A stretch of 19,900 nt of DNA from JBDTMT01 sp033764095 (GTDB taxonomy: Bacteria; Desulfobacterota; Binatia; HRBIN30; CADEER01): positions 1 to 19,900 of the forward strand of contig JANRJF010000140.1 in assembly GCA_033764095.1 (NCBI GenBank), in the 5' to 3' direction. Below the pieces are notes generated by a model. It was not told the DNA's origin and did not search any database. It saw only the letters and a program-made list of their open reading frames with translations. Each line of letters begins with the position of its first letter. Position 1 is the stretch's first letter. A program made the position numbers and the translations under genes. This document shows, piece by piece, positions 15,828-19,900 of the stretch.

Positions 15828-16790
15828 ATGCCGACCCGCACCGCCAAGCAGGTGCAGGACCTGATCGCCAAAGCGGAGGTCCTGCTCGACGCCCTGCCCT
15901 ACATCCGTCGCTTTGCCGACAAGACGGTGGTGGTGAAGTACGGCGGCCACGCCATGGTCGACGAGGCGCTGAAGAGCAGCTTCGCGCAGGACATCGTGCT
16001 GCTGAAGCTGATCGGCCTGAACCCGGTCGTCGTGCACGGCGGCGGCCCGCAGATCGCCGCGATGCTCAAGCAGCTCGGCATCCAGTCGACCTTCGTGCGC
16101 GGCATGCGGGTGACCGACCAGGCGACCATGGACGTGGTCGAGATGGTGCTGGTCGGCAAGACCAACAAGGAGATCGTGTCGCTGATCAACCGCCACGGCG
16201 GCCATGCGGTCGGCCTGTCCGGCAAGGACGGCGAGCTGATCCGCGCCCGCAAGATGAAGATGACGGCGCCGGCCGCCAGCGGCGGCACCGAGGAGCTCGA
16301 CATCGGGCTGGTCGGCGAGGTGGCGGCGGTGAACCCGATGGTCATCGAGGCGCTCGACCGCAGCGACATCATCCCGGTGATCGCGCCGGTCGGCGTCGGC
16401 GATGGCGGCGAAACGTACAACATCAACGCCGACCTGGTCGCCGGCAAGGTCGCCGAGGCGCTGCGCGCCGAGAAGCTGATCCTGCTGACCGACGTCGAGG
16501 GCATCAAGGACGGCAGCGGCGAGGTGGTGCCGACGCTCGACGACGAGCGCGCCCGCCAGCTGATCGCCGACGGCACCATCGGCGAGGGCATGATCCCCAA
16601 GGTCGAGTGCTGCCTGGAGGCGCTGAAGAACGGCGTCAAGAAGACGCACATCGTCGACGGCCGCCTGCGGCACGCGGTGCTGCTGGAGATCTTCACCCGC
16701 GAGGGCGTCGGCACCGAGGTGGTGCGCAGCCTGCGCACGCCGGGCGGGCGCGCGCGCGAGCCGCGCCGCGTGGGGGCGCGCGGCCAATGA
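15828..16790 (+). CDS. argB: Acetylglutamate kinase
   Basis: A 320-residue amino-acid kinase that phosphorylates N-acetyl-L-glutamate, the second step of arginine synthesis by the acetylated route. KYGGHAM (37-43) and HGGGP (70-74) bind phosphate and substrate, and RVTD (94-97), NADLVAGKVAEAL and LLTDVEGI are family signatures. The N-terminal helix (about 5-28, with VLLDALPYIRRF) is the extension seen in hexameric, arginine-inhibited enzymes, so feedback control by arginine is inferred. About 20 basic residues follow the usual end (VGTEVV), an unremarkable lineage tail. Its stop overlaps the argD start (ATGA). hslU lies only 12 bases upstream, suggesting readthrough from the protease genes. 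Confidence 0.96.
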   Translation: MPTRTAKQVQDLIAKAEVLLDALPYIRRFADKTVVVKYGGHAMVDEALKSSFAQDIVLLKLIGLNPVVVHGGGPQIAAMLKQLGIQSTFVRGMRVTDQATMDVVEMVLVGKTNKEIVSLINRHGGHAVGLSGKDGELIRARKMKMTAPAASGGTEELDIGLVGEVAAVNPMVIEALDRSDIIPVIAPVGVGDGGETYNINADLVAGKVAEALRAEKLILLTDVEGIKDGSGEVVPTLDDERARQLIADGTIGEGMIPKVECCLEALKNGVKKTHIVDGRLRHAVLLEIFTREGVGTEVVRSLRTPGGRAREPRRVGARGQ

Positions 16791-17974
16791 ACAGCGCCGC
16801 GATCATCGCCCTCGCCGACCGCTACCTCTTCCCCACCTACGCGCGCGCGCCGCTGGCGCTGGTGAAGGGCGAAGGGACGCGCGTCTGGGACGCCGACGGC
16901 AGGTCCTACCTCGACTTCTTCTCAAGCACGGTGGTGAGCAACCTCGGCCACCAGCACCCGGCGATCGTGCGCGCCATCGAGCAGCAGGCGCACAAGATCC
17001 TGCACGTCTCCAACCTGCACTACTGCGAGCCGCAGGCGCGCCTCGCCGAGCGGCTGGTGAAGCGCTCGTTCGCCGACCGCGTCTTCCTGTGCAACAGCGG
17101 CGCCGAGGCGAACGAGGCCGCCATCAAGCTGGCGCGCAAGTACGGGCACGCCGAGGGCGGCGGCCGCTTCGAGGTGCTGACCCTCTACAACTCGTTCCAC
17201 GGCCGCACGCTGGCGACGATTGCCGCCACCGGCCAGGAGAAGGTGCGGGTCGGCTTCGAGCCGGTCCAGCAGGGGTTCCGCTACGCCGCCTACGACGACG
17301 TCGCCGCCGCCGAGGCGGCGCTGACGCCGCGCACCATCGCCATCCTGATCGAGCCGATCCAGGGCGAGGGCGGCATCGTCGCGCCGAGCCCGGAGTACTT
17401 CCGCGCCCTGCGCGGGCTGTGCGACCGGCATCACCTGCTCCTGATGTTCGACGAGATCCAGACCGGCATGGGCCGCACCGGCACGCTGTTCGCCTACGAG
17501 CAGCTCGGTGTCGCGCCCGACGTCATGACGCTGGCCAAGGGACTCGGCGCCGGCGTGCCGATCGGCGCCATGCTCGGGTCGGCGCGGGTCGCCGGGGTGC
17601 TCGACAAGGGCTCGCATGGCTCGACCTTCGGCGGCAACGCGCTCACCTGCGCCGTCGGCCTGGCGGTGCTGGAGGTGCTCGACGGCGAAGGCGTACTGGC
17701 CAACTGCGTCGCCATGGGCGAGCGACTGATGAGCGGCCTGCGCGGGCTGGCGGCGAAACACCCCACCGTCATCAAGCAGGTACGCGGGCGCGGGCTGTTG
17801 ATCGGCGTCGAGCTCGGGCAGCCCGGCGCGCCGATCGTCGAGCGCTGCCAGGCGGCCGGGCTGATCATCAACTGCACCGCCAACACCGTCCTGCGCCTCA
17901 CCCCGCCGCTCACCGTCACGGCGGCCGAAGTGGATGAGGCGTTGGGCCTGCTCGACGGAGTCCTGACGGCATGA
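16787..17974 (+). CDS. argD: Acetylornithine aminotransferase (class III, PLP)
   Basis: A 395-residue pyridoxal-phosphate transaminase that converts N-acetylglutamate semialdehyde and glutamate to N-acetylornithine. FLCNSGAEANEAAIKLAR (100-117), NSFHGRTLAT, EPIQGEGG (189-196), FDEIQTGMGRTG (221-232, Asp222 contacts the PLP pyridine nitrogen) and TLAKGLGAGVPIGAM (Lys251 forms the Schiff base) are all in place. GSTFGGNAL and RGRGLLIGVEL complete the family pattern. It may also serve succinyldiaminopimelate in lysine synthesis, as ArgD does in E. coli. ATG 16787 is set by the ATGA overlap with argB, and its own stop overlaps argF in the same way. Confidence 0.95.
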   Translation: MNSAAIIALADRYLFPTYARAPLALVKGEGTRVWDADGRSYLDFFSSTVVSNLGHQHPAIVRAIEQQAHKILHVSNLHYCEPQARLAERLVKRSFADRVFLCNSGAEANEAAIKLARKYGHAEGGGRFEVLTLYNSFHGRTLATIAATGQEKVRVGFEPVQQGFRYAAYDDVAAAEAALTPRTIAILIEPIQGEGGIVAPSPEYFRALRGLCDRHHLLLMFDEIQTGMGRTGTLFAYEQLGVAPDVMTLAKGLGAGVPIGAMLGSARVAGVLDKGSHGSTFGGNALTCAVGLAVLEVLDGEGVLANCVAMGERLMSGLRGLAAKHPTVIKQVRGRGLLIGVELGQPGAPIVERCQAAGLIINCTANTVLRLTPPLTVTAAEVDEALGLLDGVLTA

Positions 17975-18894
17975 AGCGCGACTTCCTGGCGCTCGACGCG
18001 CTCAGCCGCGCCGAGCTCGACGAGATCCTGCACCTGTCGGCGAAGCTGAAGCGCGAGCTCAAGGCGGGCCGGCGCGAGCCGCTACTGGCCGGCAAGACGC
18101 TGGCGATGATCTTCGAGAAGCCGAGCCTGCGCACGCGTGTGACCTTTGAGGTCGGCATGACGCAGCTCGGCGGCTACGCCGTCTACCTGACGCCGACCGA
18201 CATCCGACTCGGCGAGCGCGAGTCGGTCGCCGACATCGCCCGCAACCTGGAGCGCTGGGTCGACTGCATCATGGGGCGCGTCTTCCAGCACGCGACGCTG
18301 GAGGAGCTGGCGCGCTACGCGCGCGTGCCGATCATCAACGGCCTGTGCGACGTCCAGCACCCCTGCCAGGTGCTGAGCGACTGCTTCACCGTGCTGGAGC
18401 GGCGCGGCCGGCTCGACGGCCTGAAGGTCGCCTGGCTGGGCGACGGCAACAACGTCGCCAACTCGTGGATCGCGGTGGCGCCGCGCTTCGGCTTCTCGTT
18501 CGCCCTCGCCTGCCCGCCGGGCTTCGAGCCGGATGCCGGCCTGGTCGCCAGGGCGCGCGCCGAAGGTGCCGCGATCACGGTGACGCAGGACGTGCGCGAG
18601 GCGGTGAGCGGTGCCGATGTCCTCTACACCGACGTGTGGACCAGCATGGGCCAGGAGGCCGAGGCGGAAGCGCGCAAGCCGATCTTCGCCCCCTACCAGC
18701 TCAACGCCGCGGCGCTGAAGCTGGCCAAGCCCGACGCCGTCGTCATGCACTGCCTGCCCGCCCACCGCGGCGAGGAGGTCACCGGCGAGGTCATCGACGG
18801 CCCGCAGTCCATCGTCTTCGACCAGGCCGAGAACCGCCTGCACGTGCAGAAGGGGATCATGGTCTGGCTGCACAACCAGACGGCGAAGCACTGA
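17971..18894 (+). CDS. argF: Ornithine carbamoyltransferase
   Basis: A 307-residue enzyme that joins ornithine and carbamoyl phosphate to give citrulline. The carbamoyl-phosphate site is SLRTR (52-56), HPCQ (130-133) and Arg103/His107 in MGRVFQH. The ornithine side carries DGNNVANSW and DVWTSMGQE, and HCLPAHRGEEVTGEV holds the reactive cysteine. The DGNN and SMG signatures mark ornithine rather than aspartate carbamoylation. The sequence GLCDVQHPCQ has Cys where many relatives have Thr (GLTD), a minor variant. ATG 17971 overlaps the argD stop by four bases. A repeat-built hairpin separates it from argG. Confidence 0.96.
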   Translation: MKRDFLALDALSRAELDEILHLSAKLKRELKAGRREPLLAGKTLAMIFEKPSLRTRVTFEVGMTQLGGYAVYLTPTDIRLGERESVADIARNLERWVDCIMGRVFQHATLEELARYARVPIINGLCDVQHPCQVLSDCFTVLERRGRLDGLKVAWLGDGNNVANSWIAVAPRFGFSFALACPPGFEPDAGLVARARAEGAAITVTQDVREAVSGADVLYTDVWTSMGQEAEAEARKPIFAPYQLNAAALKLAKPDAVVMHCLPAHRGEEVTGEVIDGPQSIVFDQAENRLHVQKGIMVWLHNQTAKH

Positions 18895-18900
18895 GAAGCC

Positions 18901-18987
18901 GTCAGCGATCAGCTGTCAGCCCTCAGCTCTCGAATCCAATAATTCCATTTCTCAGAGCTGAACGCTGATAGCTGACTGCTGACAGCC
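18901..18987. repeat. Heptanucleotide repeat hairpin, unit AGCTGAC, between argF and argG
   Basis: The left arm is four units in reverse orientation: GTCAGCG, ATCAGCT, GTCAGCC, CTCAGCT (18901-18928). The right arm is four and a half units in direct orientation: AGCTGAA, CGCTGAT, AGCTGAC, TGCTGAC, AGCC (18956-18987). Between them is a 27-base A+T-richer loop (18929-18955). By hand alignment the arms pair at about 26 of 34 positions. The unit is the same as in the mdh/crotonase gap at 3959-4200. The element ends 13 bases before argG, just ahead of its AAAGG ribosome-binding site. Confidence 0.85.
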
Positions 18988-19000
18988 TCCGAAAGGCCCC

Positions 19001-19900
<900 letters not shown>

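Overview
The window is a chromosomal stretch of a very G+C-rich Gram-negative bacterium. Two lipoproteins with lipoboxes and a Spy/CpxP-like periplasmic protein point to a diderm. Very high third-position G+C gives long antisense shadow frames. The gene set and the order xerC-hslV-hslU followed by arg genes would suit the old Deltaproteobacteria or relatives such as Myxococcota or Binatota, but no sequence here fixes the lineage. There is no sign of phage, transposon, CRISPR or plasmid genes.

Layout. 1-733 (minus): a small zincin metallopeptidase followed one base later by a truncated SAM methyltransferase. 739-1527 (plus): a Cys-containing lipoprotein. 1528-1738: convergent gap with several hairpins, one a REP-like palindrome. 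1739-3868 (minus): mdh then sucC, with no sucD beside them. 3869-4235: a 367-base gap built largely of degenerate 7-base repeats. 4236-5051 (plus): a crotonase-family protein. 5086-7674 (minus): a DUF35 zinc-ribbon/OB protein and an SCP-x-like thiolase overlapping by ATGA, then a decayed methyltransferase and a small membrane protein of the 'cytochrome B'-like family. 7793-8990 (plus): a Spy/LTXXQ-like periplasmic protein and a cytidylate-kinase-like protein. 9005-12317 (minus): a rhomboid protease with a large insert and helical C-terminal region, a lipoprotein, and a GH46 chitosanase-like protein with a peptidoglycan-binding domain. 12497-12787 (minus): a small Cys-rich protein. 12869-19900 (plus): xerC, hslV, hslU, argB, argD, argF and argG (cut by the window end).

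The plus-strand block from 12869 is mostly tightly packed (ATGA overlaps at hslV/hslU, argB/argD and argD/argF). It joins a recombinase and the HslUV protease to four arginine biosynthesis enzymes, covering the acetylglutamate kinase, acetylornithine aminotransferase, ornithine carbamoyltransferase and argininosuccinate synthase steps. argC, argJ and argH are not in view.

The least ordinary signal is intergenic. Three gaps (mdh/crotonase, xerC/hslV, argF/argG) hold tracts of degenerate heptanucleotides. Two tracts share the unit AGCTGAC and one uses CGCCTAT. Each has units in both orientations, so the RNA or single-stranded DNA could fold. They resemble in style the heptanucleotide STRR repeats known from cyanobacteria. 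I see no strong candidate for a wholly new multi-gene system.
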